Assembly (NCBI GenBank): GCA_051814705.1
Contig: JBPWQW010000002.1
Span: forward strand, 319,950-383,949
Origin: Geojedonia sp051814705
GTDB taxonomy: Bacteria; Bacteroidota; Bacteroidia; Flavobacteriales; Flavobacteriaceae
Reading direction: 5' to 3'
Length of the DNA stretch: 64,000 bases
The notes under the pieces were generated by a model. It ran no database searches, had not been told where the DNA came from, and saw nothing but the letters and a program-made list of their open reading frames with translations. The translations under genes and the position numbers were made by a program. Positions 24,067 through 33,003 of this stretch are shown here, piece after piece. Position 1 is the stretch's first letter; each line of letters starts with the position of its first letter.

Positions 24067-25443
24067 CTAAAGATGAATCACTTCACCATAAGCATCGGCT
24101 ACAGCTTCCATGACCGCTTCACTCATGGTAGGGTGTGGATGAACTGTTTTTAGCACCTCATGGCCTGTGGTTTCAAGTTTTCTGCCCAAAACAGCTTCGG
24201 CAATCATATCGGTAACGCCAGCTCCAATCATGTGGCAGCCCAACCATTCGCCATATTTGGCATCAAAGATTACTTTAACAAAACCGTCCTTGTTTCCAGA
24301 AGCACTAGCTTTTCCAGAAGCCGAAAAAGGAAATTTTCCAATTTTTATATCAATACCTTTTTCTTTGGCTTGTTTTTCAGTCAGACCAACACTTGCAATT
24401 TCGGGAGAGCAATAGGTGCAACCTGGAATATTGCCATAATCTAAAGCCTCAACATGTTGTCCCGCAATTTTTTCAACACATAAAATACCTTCAGCAGATG
24501 CAACATGGGCCAAGGCTTGACCAGGAGTGACATCGCCAATAGCATAATACCCTGGGATATTGGTTTGATAATAGTCATTGACTAATATTTTGTCTCTATC
24601 GACTGCAATACCCACATCTTCCAAACCGATGTTTTCGATATTGGATTTAATACCGACAGCAGACAGCAGAATATCTGCTTCAAGAATCGCTTCACCTTTT
24701 GGAGTTTTTACGGTGGCTTTCACTCCTTTTCCAGAAGTGTCCACTTTAGTAACTTCAGAAGAAGTCATAATGGTTATACCGCTTTTTTTGAAGGATTTTT
24801 CTAATTGTTTTGAAACCTCCTCATCTTCAACAGGTACTACATTGGGCAAAAACTCAACAATAGTAACTTCAGTTCCCAAGGTATTGTAGAAATAGGCAAA
24901 TTCAACACCAATGGCTCCTGAACCCACTACAATCATCTTTTTGGGTTGTGTAGCTAATGACATGGCTTCTCTATAGCCAATTACCTTTTTACCATCCTGT
25001 GGTAAACTAGGCAATTCTCGCGAACGCGCTCCAGTGGCAATTATAATATGGTCGGCACTGTATTCTTTTCCATCCACATCAATCTTTTTTCCAGTTTTTA
25101 GTTTTCCGAAACCTTCAATAACGTCAATTTTGTTTTTCTTCATTAAAAACTGAACCCCTTTGCTCATCCCATCAGCAACAGTACGACTGCGTTTTACTAC
25201 AGCTCCAAAATCTTTATCCGCATCTTTAACGGAGAGGCCATAATTTTCGGCATGTTTGAGATATTCAAAAACTTGAGCTGATTTTAATAAGGCTTTAGTA
25301 GGAATACAGCCCCAATTTAAACATACACCTCCTAAATTTTCCTTTTCAACAATGGCCGTTTTGAAGCCTAATTGGGATGCGCGAATAGCAGTTACATAGC
25401 CTCCAGGACCGCTTCCCAGAACAATAATATCGTATTTATTCAT
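24067..25443 (-). CDS. lpdA: Dihydrolipoyl dehydrogenase
   Basis: This 458-residue flavoprotein reoxidises dihydrolipoamide in pyruvate/2-oxoglutarate dehydrogenase or glycine cleavage complexes. Visible features are the FAD-binding GSGPGGYVTAI near residue 10, redox cysteines C41 and C46 in GGVCLNWGCIPTK, the NAD-binding GSGAIGVEFAYFY, ATGARSREL, and the C-terminal active-site His-Glu in HPHPTMSEAVMEA. It is a stand-alone gene, not in an E1/E2 operon. Its upstream region carries two short dispersed repeats. Confidence 0.95.
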   Translation of the reverse strand: MNKYDIIVLGSGPGGYVTAIRASQLGFKTAIVEKENLGGVCLNWGCIPTKALLKSAQVFEYLKHAENYGLSVKDADKDFGAVVKRSRTVADGMSKGVQFLMKKNKIDVIEGFGKLKTGKKIDVDGKEYSADHIIIATGARSRELPSLPQDGKKVIGYREAMSLATQPKKMIVVGSGAIGVEFAYFYNTLGTEVTIVEFLPNVVPVEDEEVSKQLEKSFKKSGITIMTSSEVTKVDTSGKGVKATVKTPKGEAILEADILLSAVGIKSNIENIGLEDVGIAVDRDKILVNDYYQTNIPGYYAIGDVTPGQALAHVASAEGILCVEKIAGQHVEALDYGNIPGCTYCSPEIASVGLTEKQAKEKGIDIKIGKFPFSASGKASASGNKDGFVKVIFDAKYGEWLGCHMIGAGVTDMIAEAVLGRKLETTGHEVLKTVHPHPTMSEAVMEAVADAYGEVIHL

Positions 25444-25505
25444 GAATATGTTTTTAGTTGACTTTTGAAGCTACGAATTTACGAAACCTAAACGGAAAAA
25501 ATAAA

Positions 25506-25533
25506 TTACAAATAAAAAATTCCAAATTCCAAA
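25506..25533. repeat. Dispersed 28-bp repeat, copy 1 (upstream of lpdA)
   Basis: It begins TTACAAA and contains AAATTCCAAATTCCAA. It matches the copy at 26162-26189 in 24 of 28 positions. The two copies flank the DUF1572 gene in direct orientation. Confidence 0.6.
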
Positions 25534-25597
25534 GTAGACGATTTGCGCCAGCCTAAACCTACTGGGCCTTTGTAATGGGAACGCAATAATGATCACG

Positions 25598-26152
25598 TTA
25601 TAAATCGTCTGTAAAATGGCGCTTACTTTGGTCTTTACTAAACTTTTCCAAATTGTAATCTTCAGATTTGCCTTTAGGAATGGATAAGGATTTCCATCGG
25701 CTTCCTTTAATCAGTTTTCCAAGAAAAACAATTTGCCCAATGTGATAGGCGTAATGAGCCAATTGGCGATTGATGGCTTCGGTAACCGTATGGCCCTGAT
25801 TGCGGATATAAATGATTTGCTCTAAGTCGGCACTGGTTAAGTGATCAATTGCATTAAAGAGACTATTCCAACCGAGTTCCCAAGCATCGAGCAACTCTTC
25901 CTTAGATTGATAAGTATCCATAAATTCTTGGTCACGATGTCTCCAAGGTTTTTCGCCATCTTCAGTCAAAAAATTGGTCCAACGGCTCAACATATTGCCA
26001 ACCAAATGCTTTACAATTATGGAAATGCTATTGGAATCTTCGGCAAACTCATTTTTCAAGTTCTCAAAATTGAGTTGTTCAAAAGTCTTATCACCAAGAC
26101 TTTTATAGTATTGAAACTGTTTGATACTGCTCGATAAAAAGGTACTTTCCAT
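25598..26152 (-). CDS. DUF1572 (DinB-like) protein
   Basis: This 184-residue protein has the four-helix DinB-like fold. Candidate metal-binding histidines sit in SIIVKHLVGNML and in AHYAYHIGQIVFLGKLI near the C-terminus, and the region MLSRWTNFLTEDGEKPWRHRD is characteristic of the DUF1572 subgroup. No function is established. It is flanked by direct copies of a 28-bp AT-rich repeat at 25506-25533 and 26162-26189. msrB is 61 bases upstream on the same strand. Confidence 0.8.
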   Translation of the reverse strand: MESTFLSSSIKQFQYYKSLGDKTFEQLNFENLKNEFAEDSNSISIIVKHLVGNMLSRWTNFLTEDGEKPWRHRDQEFMDTYQSKEELLDAWELGWNSLFNAIDHLTSADLEQIIYIRNQGHTVTEAINRQLAHYAYHIGQIVFLGKLIKGSRWKSLSIPKGKSEDYNLEKFSKDQSKRHFTDDL

Positions 26153-26161
26153 AAGCTAAAT

Positions 26162-26189
26162 TTACAAAAATCAAATTCCAAATTCCAAG
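26162..26189. repeat. Dispersed 28-bp repeat, copy 2 (upstream of the DUF1572 gene)
   Basis: It has the same TTACAAA start and AAATTCCAAATTCCAA core as copy 1, and lies 10 bases upstream of the DUF1572 start codon. Confidence 0.6.
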
Positions 26190-26213
26190 ACTTAAACCAT
26201 TGGTTTGGACACT

Positions 26214-26696
26214 TTATTTTGAAGGCACAAACTTTAAGGCCGCACCGTTAATACAATGGCGTTTTCCTGTTGTATTTCTAGGGCCATCATTAAACACATG
26301 CCCTAAATGCCCACCACATACAGCACAATGCTCTTCATTGCGTTCATAACCAATTTTATTATCCGTTCCAAAGGCAACATTGCCCTCAATTTCTCTGTCA
26401 AAACTTGGCCAACCCGTACCAGAATCGAACTTATGCTCACTTAAAAATAAAGGAGTACTGCAAGCAGCACATACAAAAGTGCCTTTTTCATGAATGGTGT
26501 TTAAGGGACTTGAGAAGGGACGTTCGGTACCTGCTTGACGTAGGACGTAATATTGCTCAGGAGTTAACTCGGCTTTCCATTGTGCATCGGTTTTGGTAAT
26601 CTGAAATGGAGTTTTGTGTTCTGCCTTATTTTTTTGGGCCGAACTGTTACAACTTAAAAACACACTCAAAACGGTCAACAGGACTAAAGTTTTCAT
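26214..26696 (-). CDS. msrB: Peptide-methionine (R)-S-oxide reductase, lipoprotein form
   Basis: This 160-residue enzyme reduces the R-sulfoxide of methionine in oxidised proteins. The signal ends in a lipobox (VFLSC, Cys16), so it is exported and lipid-anchored. Zinc-binding cysteines are C76/C79 (VCAACS) and C124/C127 (CAVCGG). The catalytic Cys is C148 in RHCINGAALKF. The SGTGWPSF motif is present. An MsrA domain is absent. A role in repairing envelope proteins is a sound inference. Confidence 0.93.
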   Translation of the reverse strand: MKTLVLLTVLSVFLSCNSSAQKNKAEHKTPFQITKTDAQWKAELTPEQYYVLRQAGTERPFSSPLNTIHEKGTFVCAACSTPLFLSEHKFDSGTGWPSFDREIEGNVAFGTDNKIGYERNEEHCAVCGGHLGHVFNDGPRNTTGKRHCINGAALKFVPSK

Positions 26697-26780
26697 AAAA
26701 CACTGATTTTTTATTTGTTAAGCAGTCGCAATCTAAGTTATGGAATTACAATTAAAATTACTAGATTATTATCTCATAAG

Positions 26781-26811
26781 TTTTGGCAATTGACTTAAAG
26801 TTGTAAATTTA
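26781..26811 (+). promoter_or_regulatory. Candidate promoter of the glucan operon
   Basis: TTTTG at 26781-26785 and TAAATTTA at 26804-26811 (7 of 8 to TAnnTTTG) are 18 bases apart. The ATG follows at 26842. Confidence 0.4.
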
Positions 26812-26841
26812 TAAATAAGATAAATCTTTTATACAAAAACC

Positions 26842-28044
26842 ATGAAGGTACTTTTTTACACGAGAGAATATCCACCTTATGTTTATGGTGGGGCAGGAGT
26901 ACATGTGGAATATTTGGCGGCCGAATTATCCAAACTTATGGACGTTGAAGTCCGATGTTTTGGAGATCAATCTAAAAACGCAAACCATCTAGTTGTAAAA
27001 GGATTCCCTTTTGATCATCCAGATTTTGATCATGCAGATGAGAAGCTTAAATCTGTTTTAAAAACATTGAGTACTTGTGTTCAAATGAATGCAGATACCA
27101 TAGATGCCGATGTGGTGCACTGCCATACCTGGTATGCTCAATTTGCCGGTATTGTCGCTAAGCTTTGTTATGGTATTCCGTTAGTTGTAACGACCCATTC
27201 ATTAGAACCCTTACGCCCTTGGAAACGAGAACAGCTGGGTAGAGGGTACGATGCGTCCTCATGGGTTGAAAAAACGGCGATTGAGATGGCTGATGCCGTA
27301 ATAGCAGTTTCAAAGGAGACCAAAGACGACGTCCTTAAGTATTTTAATGTCGATGAAAACAAAATAAAGGTCATTTATAATGGTATAAACCTTGAAGAAT
27401 ATGTCGTCACTAATCAAACATCAACTTTGCAACACTATGGCATCGATCCTACAAAACCCTATATGCTTTTTGTGGGACGAATTACACGGCAAAAAGGAAT
27501 TATTTATTTAGTAAATGCCATAAAATATATAGTTCCCGAAACTCAAATTGTATTGTGTGCTGGTGCTCCAGACACTCCAGAAATAGCTAAGGAGATGCAG
27601 AACAGCATTGATGATGTCATGAAAGTAAGAAATAATGTGATTTGGATTGAAAAAATGCTGGATAAAAAAGAAGTGATCCAATTGTATTCTCACGCCGCTG
27701 TGTTTTGTTGCCCATCAATATATGAACCTTTTGGCATCATCAACATTGAAGCCATGGCCTGTGAAACAGCTGTTGTAGCCAGTGCAGTTGGAGGGATAAA
27801 AGAAGTTGTTGTAGATGGTGAAACAGGTGTTTTAGTGCCTTTAGAACAACAAGATGTCGCACCATTTGAACCTAAAAATCCAGACCAATTTTCAAGAGAT
27901 TTGGCTCATGGAATCAACACCTTGATTAACGATAAAGCCCTAAGAAAAACAATGGCGAAAAATGGTAGAAAACGCGTTGAGGATTATTTTGATTGGACGG
28001 CCATAGCAAAACAGGTTGAAGATTTATATAAATCAATAAAGTAA
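26842..28044 (+). CDS. glgA: Glycogen synthase, GT4 (GlgA/GlgM) type
   Basis: This 400-residue glycosyltransferase resembles the actinobacterial-type glycogen synthase family. The N-terminus LFYTREYPPYVYGGAGVHVEYLA binds the acceptor. HCHTWYAQFAG, FVGRITRQKG and the EPFGIINIEAMACETAVVAS (E-x7-E) motif bind the nucleotide sugar. Members use ADP-glucose; in actinobacteria this family (GlgM) makes maltose-1-phosphate from ADP-glucose and glucose-1-phosphate. Here glgC follows by 5 bases and glgE and maltokinase lie downstream. That context favours the GlgM activity over direct chain elongation, though sequence alone does not decide it. Confidence 0.88.
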   Translation: MKVLFYTREYPPYVYGGAGVHVEYLAAELSKLMDVEVRCFGDQSKNANHLVVKGFPFDHPDFDHADEKLKSVLKTLSTCVQMNADTIDADVVHCHTWYAQFAGIVAKLCYGIPLVVTTHSLEPLRPWKREQLGRGYDASSWVEKTAIEMADAVIAVSKETKDDVLKYFNVDENKIKVIYNGINLEEYVVTNQTSTLQHYGIDPTKPYMLFVGRITRQKGIIYLVNAIKYIVPETQIVLCAGAPDTPEIAKEMQNSIDDVMKVRNNVIWIEKMLDKKEVIQLYSHAAVFCCPSIYEPFGIINIEAMACETAVVASAVGGIKEVVVDGETGVLVPLEQQDVAPFEPKNPDQFSRDLAHGINTLINDKALRKTMAKNGRKRVEDYFDWTAIAKQVEDLYKSIK

Positions 28045-28049
28045 TAGTT

Positions 28050-29315
28050 ATGAATAACGACAATGTATTGAGTATTATATTGGGTGGTGGACAAGGTTCA
28101 CGATTATATCCCCTAACTGCAGCAAGATCAAAACCAGCAGTGCCTATTGCGGGAAAATACAGATTGGTAGATATTCCAATTTCAAATTGTATCAATTCAG
28201 GACTCAAAAGAATGTTTGTTTTAACCCAATTTAATTCGGCGTCTTTGAATAAACATATTAAAAACACCTACCATTTTAGTTTTTTTAGCTCTGCTTTTGT
28301 GGATGTTTTGGCAGCAGAACAAACCATGAATAGTGAAGAGTGGTTTCAAGGCACCGCAGATGCCGTTAGGCAGAGTATGCACCATTTTTTAAATCATGGT
28401 TTTGAATATGCCTTGATACTTTCTGGAGACCAATTATATCAAATGGATTTTAATGATATGATCCAAAAACATATTGAAAGTGATGCAGAAATTTCAATTG
28501 CTACTTTACCAGTACATGCTAAGGAAGCGACTTCTTTTGGAATACTCAAAACCAATAACGAAAGTGTGATAACCTCATTTATTGAAAAACCAGACGCTTC
28601 ATTGTTACCTGATTGGACTTCCAGCGTCAGTGCAGACATGCAAAAAGAAGGGCGATACTATTTGGCTTCTATGGGTATCTATATTTTTAATAGGGACTTA
28701 CTGATTGAATTAATGAACAATCCAGATACAGATGATTTTGGTAAAGAAATTATCCCACAATCTATAAGCAAACATAAAATCTTAAGCTACCAATATGAAG
28801 GATATTGGACTGATATAGGAAATATTGATTCGTTTTTTGAAGCCAATTTAGGACTTACAGATGAGATCCCTAAATTTAATCTTTACGATGCCAGCAAGCG
28901 TGTTTACACCCGAGCCAGAATGCTTCCTGCTTCAAAAATTTCTGGGACAACATTAAATAAGGCAGTCATTGCCGAAGGATGTATTATTCATGCCGCAAAA
29001 ATTGAACGTTCAGTAATAGGGATTAGATCTAGGATCGGGAAAGATTCTACCATTATTAACACCTATATGATGGGGAGTGATTATTATGAAACTTTAGAGC
29101 AAATTGAAAAAAACCACATTAAAATTTTGATGGGAATTGGAGAACGCTGTTTCATAAAAAACACCATTATTGATAAAAATTGCCGTATTGGTGATAATGT
29201 AAGAATCAATGGAGGTAAGCACCTTCAAAATATTGAAACGGATACGTATTTAATAACGGATGGCATTGTTGTCATAAAAAAGGGTGCGATAATCCCTACT
29301 GGATACGTTATTTAA
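28050..29315 (+). CDS. glgC: Glucose-1-phosphate adenylyltransferase
   Basis: This 421-residue enzyme makes ADP-glucose from ATP and glucose-1-phosphate. Visible features are the nucleotide-binding GGGQGSRLYPLTAARSKPAVP, the substrate region KYRLVDIPISNCINSG, ILSGDQLYQMDF, the FIEKP motif, and a C-terminal left-handed beta-helix (INTYMMGSDYYE, CRIGDNVRI). It follows glgA by 5 bases and is certainly in its operon. A 113-base gap separates it from glgE. The family is usually allosterically regulated by central metabolites, but the effectors cannot be read from this sequence. Confidence 0.94.
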   Translation: MNNDNVLSIILGGGQGSRLYPLTAARSKPAVPIAGKYRLVDIPISNCINSGLKRMFVLTQFNSASLNKHIKNTYHFSFFSSAFVDVLAAEQTMNSEEWFQGTADAVRQSMHHFLNHGFEYALILSGDQLYQMDFNDMIQKHIESDAEISIATLPVHAKEATSFGILKTNNESVITSFIEKPDASLLPDWTSSVSADMQKEGRYYLASMGIYIFNRDLLIELMNNPDTDDFGKEIIPQSISKHKILSYQYEGYWTDIGNIDSFFEANLGLTDEIPKFNLYDASKRVYTRARMLPASKISGTTLNKAVIAEGCIIHAAKIERSVIGIRSRIGKDSTIINTYMMGSDYYETLEQIEKNHIKILMGIGERCFIKNTIIDKNCRIGDNVRINGGKHLQNIETDTYLITDGIVVIKKGAIIPTGYVI

Positions 29316-29428
29316 CTCTAAAATTATAATGCTTTTTCAACATTCAAACCCTGTTCTAGCTTTTATCTAAACAAAATCAAAAGGTTAAGTCATTATTTTA
29401 TATTTTTACTAACTACTAATTTTCTAAA

Positions 29429-31366
29429 ATGCAAAATCAAAAACGGGTTGTCATAGATTATGTTTCGCCACAAGTCAATGCTGGCGAATTTTTTATAAAG
29501 CGAGTTGTCAACGACATGGTTACTGTCGATGCCCATGTTTTGGTTGATGGACATGATGTGATCGCAGCATCGGTTTTGTTTAAACATGAACATGAAAAAA
29601 AATGGAATGAAATCCGATTACAAGAGGGTGTAAATGATGAATGGCAAACATCTTTTACGGTTGTTAAACAAGGGTTTTATACCTACAAAGTTGAAGGTTG
29701 GGTGGATTACGCTCTAAATTGGCAGCATGGTATAGAACGCAAAATAGACGACAACCAACAGGTCACCTCCGAATTGCTAGAAGGCATTGGTTTTTTAAAA
29801 GCTTTGCTGAAAAAAGTTACTGAAACTGAAAAAACCTATTTAACATCTTGTATCAAAACCTTCTCTGATACGTCACAATACCAAAACGCTATTTTAGAGG
29901 CCAGAAGCAAAAAGCTTCATAAAATTTTTGTAAAATACCCAGCAAAGTTCTTGGTCAATACCACAAAAGAATTTAAGGTTTATGTCGATAGGTCTAAAGC
30001 TCGATTTAGTACTTGGTACGAATTTTTTCCGCGCTCAGCTTCTAAAAAGGAAGGTGTCCATGGCACCTTTAAAGATTGTGAACGGTTATTGCCAAGAGTG
30101 TCACAAATGGGATTTGACACTTTGTATTTTCCGCCTATACATCCTATTGGAGAAGTGAACCGAAAAGGTAAAAATAATACAACCGAAGCGAAAGCGGGTG
30201 ATGTAGGTTCTGCTTGGGGAATTGGTTCAAAATATGGCGGGCATAAAGATATCCATCCACAATTGGGGACTCTTGATGATTTTAAGGCCTTGATTCAAAA
30301 AGCAAAGGAGCTTCATATTGAAATCGCCATGGACTATGCGTTGCAGGCGGCACCCGATCATCCTTGGGTAACATCACATCCAAAATGGTTTAAATGGAGA
30401 CCAGACGGCACCGTTCAATACGCAGAAAACCCACCAAAAAAATACCAAGACATCCTTCCAATTTATTGGGAAAGTGAAGATTATATCAACCTTTGGCAAG
30501 AATGTTTAGATACCATGCTCTATTGGATTGATTGTGGTATACATGTATTTAGAGTAGATAACCCACATACTAAACCGTATTATTTTTGGAACTGGCTGAT
30601 CACTGAGGTTAAAAAGAAACACCCCGATGTGATATTTTTAGCAGAAGCCTTTACAAGACCCAAGGTCATGAAACAGTTGGCTAAACAAGGATTTACACAA
30701 TCCTATACTTACTTTACCTGGCGCGATAATAAGCAGGAGTTTATAGAGTATATGACGGAGCTAACTCAATCTGATTTGAGCGAATATATGCAACCTAATT
30801 TTTGGCCCAATACGCCTGATATTAATCCTTATCATTTACAAGGTGCCAACGAATCTAAGTTTTTGCAGCGATACGCTTTAGCAGCGACATTAAGCTCCAG
30901 TATCGGGATTTATGGACCTGTTTTTGAACACATGATTAGTGATGCTATTCCGGGTAGAGAAGAATATTTGAATTCAGAAAAATTTCAAGTGTGTCATTAC
31001 GACTGGTTTAAAGAGAATAAACTCACGTTATTGATAACAAAAATTAATCGTGTACGTCATGAAAATGAAGCTCTACAACAAACCAATAATATCAAATTCT
31101 GTACGATTGAAAACAATTCCATACTTGCGTTTTACAAATGGAATCGTGACAGAACCAATGAGCTATTAATCATTATAAGTTTAGATCCTTATTATTCTCA
31201 AAAAGGAGTGGTTCAATTGCCCTTGTCCGATTTACAAATTAAAGCTGGGCAATCCGTAACTATGAATGATTTAATTACTGGAAATACCTATAACTGGCAC
31301 AGCGAATGGAATTTTATTGAGTTGCATCCTACGCTTCCATTTCATATCTTTAAGATAATTAAGTAA
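29429..31366 (+). CDS. glgE: Alpha-1,4-glucan:maltose-1-phosphate maltosyltransferase GlgE
   Basis: This 645-residue GH13_3 enzyme transfers maltosyl units from alpha-maltose-1-phosphate to alpha-glucan ends. The N-terminal domain is a beta-sandwich (about 1-115). The catalytic barrel contains WYEFFPRS, the NRKGKNN donor loop, the nucleophile D377 in HVFRVDNPHTKP, and the acid/base E406 in IFLAEAFTRP. FRVDNPHTKP is a hallmark of GlgE against other amylases. Length is near the usual 660-700. It is followed by maltokinase after 2 bases. With glgC and a GlgM-type synthase it completes the GlgE pathway. Confidence 0.93.
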   Translation: MQNQKRVVIDYVSPQVNAGEFFIKRVVNDMVTVDAHVLVDGHDVIAASVLFKHEHEKKWNEIRLQEGVNDEWQTSFTVVKQGFYTYKVEGWVDYALNWQHGIERKIDDNQQVTSELLEGIGFLKALLKKVTETEKTYLTSCIKTFSDTSQYQNAILEARSKKLHKIFVKYPAKFLVNTTKEFKVYVDRSKARFSTWYEFFPRSASKKEGVHGTFKDCERLLPRVSQMGFDTLYFPPIHPIGEVNRKGKNNTTEAKAGDVGSAWGIGSKYGGHKDIHPQLGTLDDFKALIQKAKELHIEIAMDYALQAAPDHPWVTSHPKWFKWRPDGTVQYAENPPKKYQDILPIYWESEDYINLWQECLDTMLYWIDCGIHVFRVDNPHTKPYYFWNWLITEVKKKHPDVIFLAEAFTRPKVMKQLAKQGFTQSYTYFTWRDNKQEFIEYMTELTQSDLSEYMQPNFWPNTPDINPYHLQGANESKFLQRYALAATLSSSIGIYGPVFEHMISDAIPGREEYLNSEKFQVCHYDWFKENKLTLLITKINRVRHENEALQQTNNIKFCTIENNSILAFYKWNRDRTNELLIIISLDPYYSQKGVVQLPLSDLQIKAGQSVTMNDLITGNTYNWHSEWNFIELHPTLPFHIFKIIK

Positions 31367-31368
31367 GG

Positions 31369-33000
31369 ATGTTAAAAAAAGAAACCAAACCAACAGCGTT
31401 ACAACCCCCCTATAATTTTGATAATACTTGGGAGGAGTTATTGGATAGTGACGTTTTTGTCAAGGTTTTTTTGACTGATGTGTTGGAAAATTACATCATC
31501 AAACAACGTTGGTATGGTGGAAAGGCAAGTAAACTTAAGTATATTGAATTAGCCGAATATTTTAGAATCCAGCATCGTGAAGAAGTGTATTATGGTTTGA
31601 TTTTGGAAGTCAATTTTGTTGAAGCATTTTACCAACATTATTTTTTGCCTATCGCCTTCGTTTCTGATGAAAATTTCGCCATGGACGATCGTATTCTGCC
31701 AATAAGCATTCAAAATCAAGAAGGATTTATCATAGATGCCATTAATCTTGAAGCCTTTAGGAAAGTGGTATTTGAGCGCATTTTAACCGCAATTCCTAAT
31801 GATAGAACTAGAGTGCGTTATCATAAGAGTCTTTTGTTTGATAACTGCCAATATGAGTCTTCCAAATACATGGGGTTAGAACAAAGCAATACCTCCATTA
31901 TCTATAATGACAAGTATGTTCTAAAATTTTTCAGAAGAATTTATGCCGATAGAAACCCAGATTACGAAATGAGCCGTTTTCTGTCTGAAAAAAAAGATTT
32001 TAAAAATACGCCGGCCTACTTGGGAAGCATTCAAATTATCGATCAAGACGGTACAGATATTACCATAGCTTTAATGCAAGAAATGGTGCCCAATGAAGGA
32101 GATGCTTGGGGATATATGCTAAAGGAGCTCCATAAAGTGTTTTCCAATTTAGAGTATAAAAACATTAAAGTGAGCCAACTTCCCAAAACCAAAGACTTTG
32201 ATAATTTGGGAATTAGAGATGTGCCGCCTCAAATCATTGATTGGGTCGGACTTAATCTGTTTTTAAAAATTCAAACCTTGGCCAAACGAACAGCCGAAAT
32301 GCATATTGCATTAGGAAGTGAGTTTGAAGACACTAATTTTACCCCTACACATTTTAATGGTGATTATACAGTTTGGTTGAAAAACCGCCTTTTATATCAA
32401 TTCCAAAACCGATTGAATACCATTGAAAACAATTTGCACAAATTGGAAGGTCTGGCTTTGGAATTGGCCAATGAGCTTTTGGAAAAAAAGAATGAAATAC
32501 GAAAACGATTTGTAAATTTTGATTGGACCAAACTAAAAGGTGAGCGCATTAGGGTACATGGTGACTACCATTTAGGTCAGGTATTGGTTAAGGACGATGA
32601 TTTTTATATCCTGGATTTTGAAGGAGAACCAGAAAGCACGATTCGTGATCGCAAGGTAAAACAGCCCCCATTAAAAGATGTGTCAGGTATGTTCAGATCC
32701 TTTCATTATGCCATTTATGCTACGATATTCAATAATATGGATACCTACAAACAAGAACAGGAAGAGCTTTTTGAAGCGGGAGAAATCTTATATCAATATA
32801 TGATTGGCGTGTTTTTAGGTGCCTATGTTCACGAAATTCAAAGTGCTAATTTAAATATTGGTTATACACAAGAACGCCTATTTTTATTAAAATATACCCT
32901 GCTTGAAAAGGCAGTTTACGAATTGGGCTATGAACTTAATTCTAGACCTCGTTGGGCAGTTATTCCCTTAAAAGGGATTTCAAATATCATTAATAATTAA
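31369..33000 (+). CDS. mak: Maltokinase
   Basis: This 543-residue protein phosphorylates maltose to maltose-1-phosphate, the donor for GlgE. The N-terminal cap (about 30-115) has IKQRWYGGKASKLKYIEL. The kinase core has HGDYHLGQVLV starting at H397, then ILDFEGEP and PLKDVSGMFRSFHYA, all diagnostic of Mak/Pep2. It is not fused to trehalose synthase, unlike many homologues, and no treS is in the window, so the source of maltose is open (glucan breakdown or uptake). It is translationally packed between glgE (2 bases) and glgB (3 bases). Confidence 0.9.
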   Translation: MLKKETKPTALQPPYNFDNTWEELLDSDVFVKVFLTDVLENYIIKQRWYGGKASKLKYIELAEYFRIQHREEVYYGLILEVNFVEAFYQHYFLPIAFVSDENFAMDDRILPISIQNQEGFIIDAINLEAFRKVVFERILTAIPNDRTRVRYHKSLLFDNCQYESSKYMGLEQSNTSIIYNDKYVLKFFRRIYADRNPDYEMSRFLSEKKDFKNTPAYLGSIQIIDQDGTDITIALMQEMVPNEGDAWGYMLKELHKVFSNLEYKNIKVSQLPKTKDFDNLGIRDVPPQIIDWVGLNLFLKIQTLAKRTAEMHIALGSEFEDTNFTPTHFNGDYTVWLKNRLLYQFQNRLNTIENNLHKLEGLALELANELLEKKNEIRKRFVNFDWTKLKGERIRVHGDYHLGQVLVKDDDFYILDFEGEPESTIRDRKVKQPPLKDVSGMFRSFHYAIYATIFNNMDTYKQEQEELFEAGEILYQYMIGVFLGAYVHEIQSANLNIGYTQERLFLLKYTLLEKAVYELGYELNSRPRWAVIPLKGISNIINN

Positions 33001-33003
33001 TTT

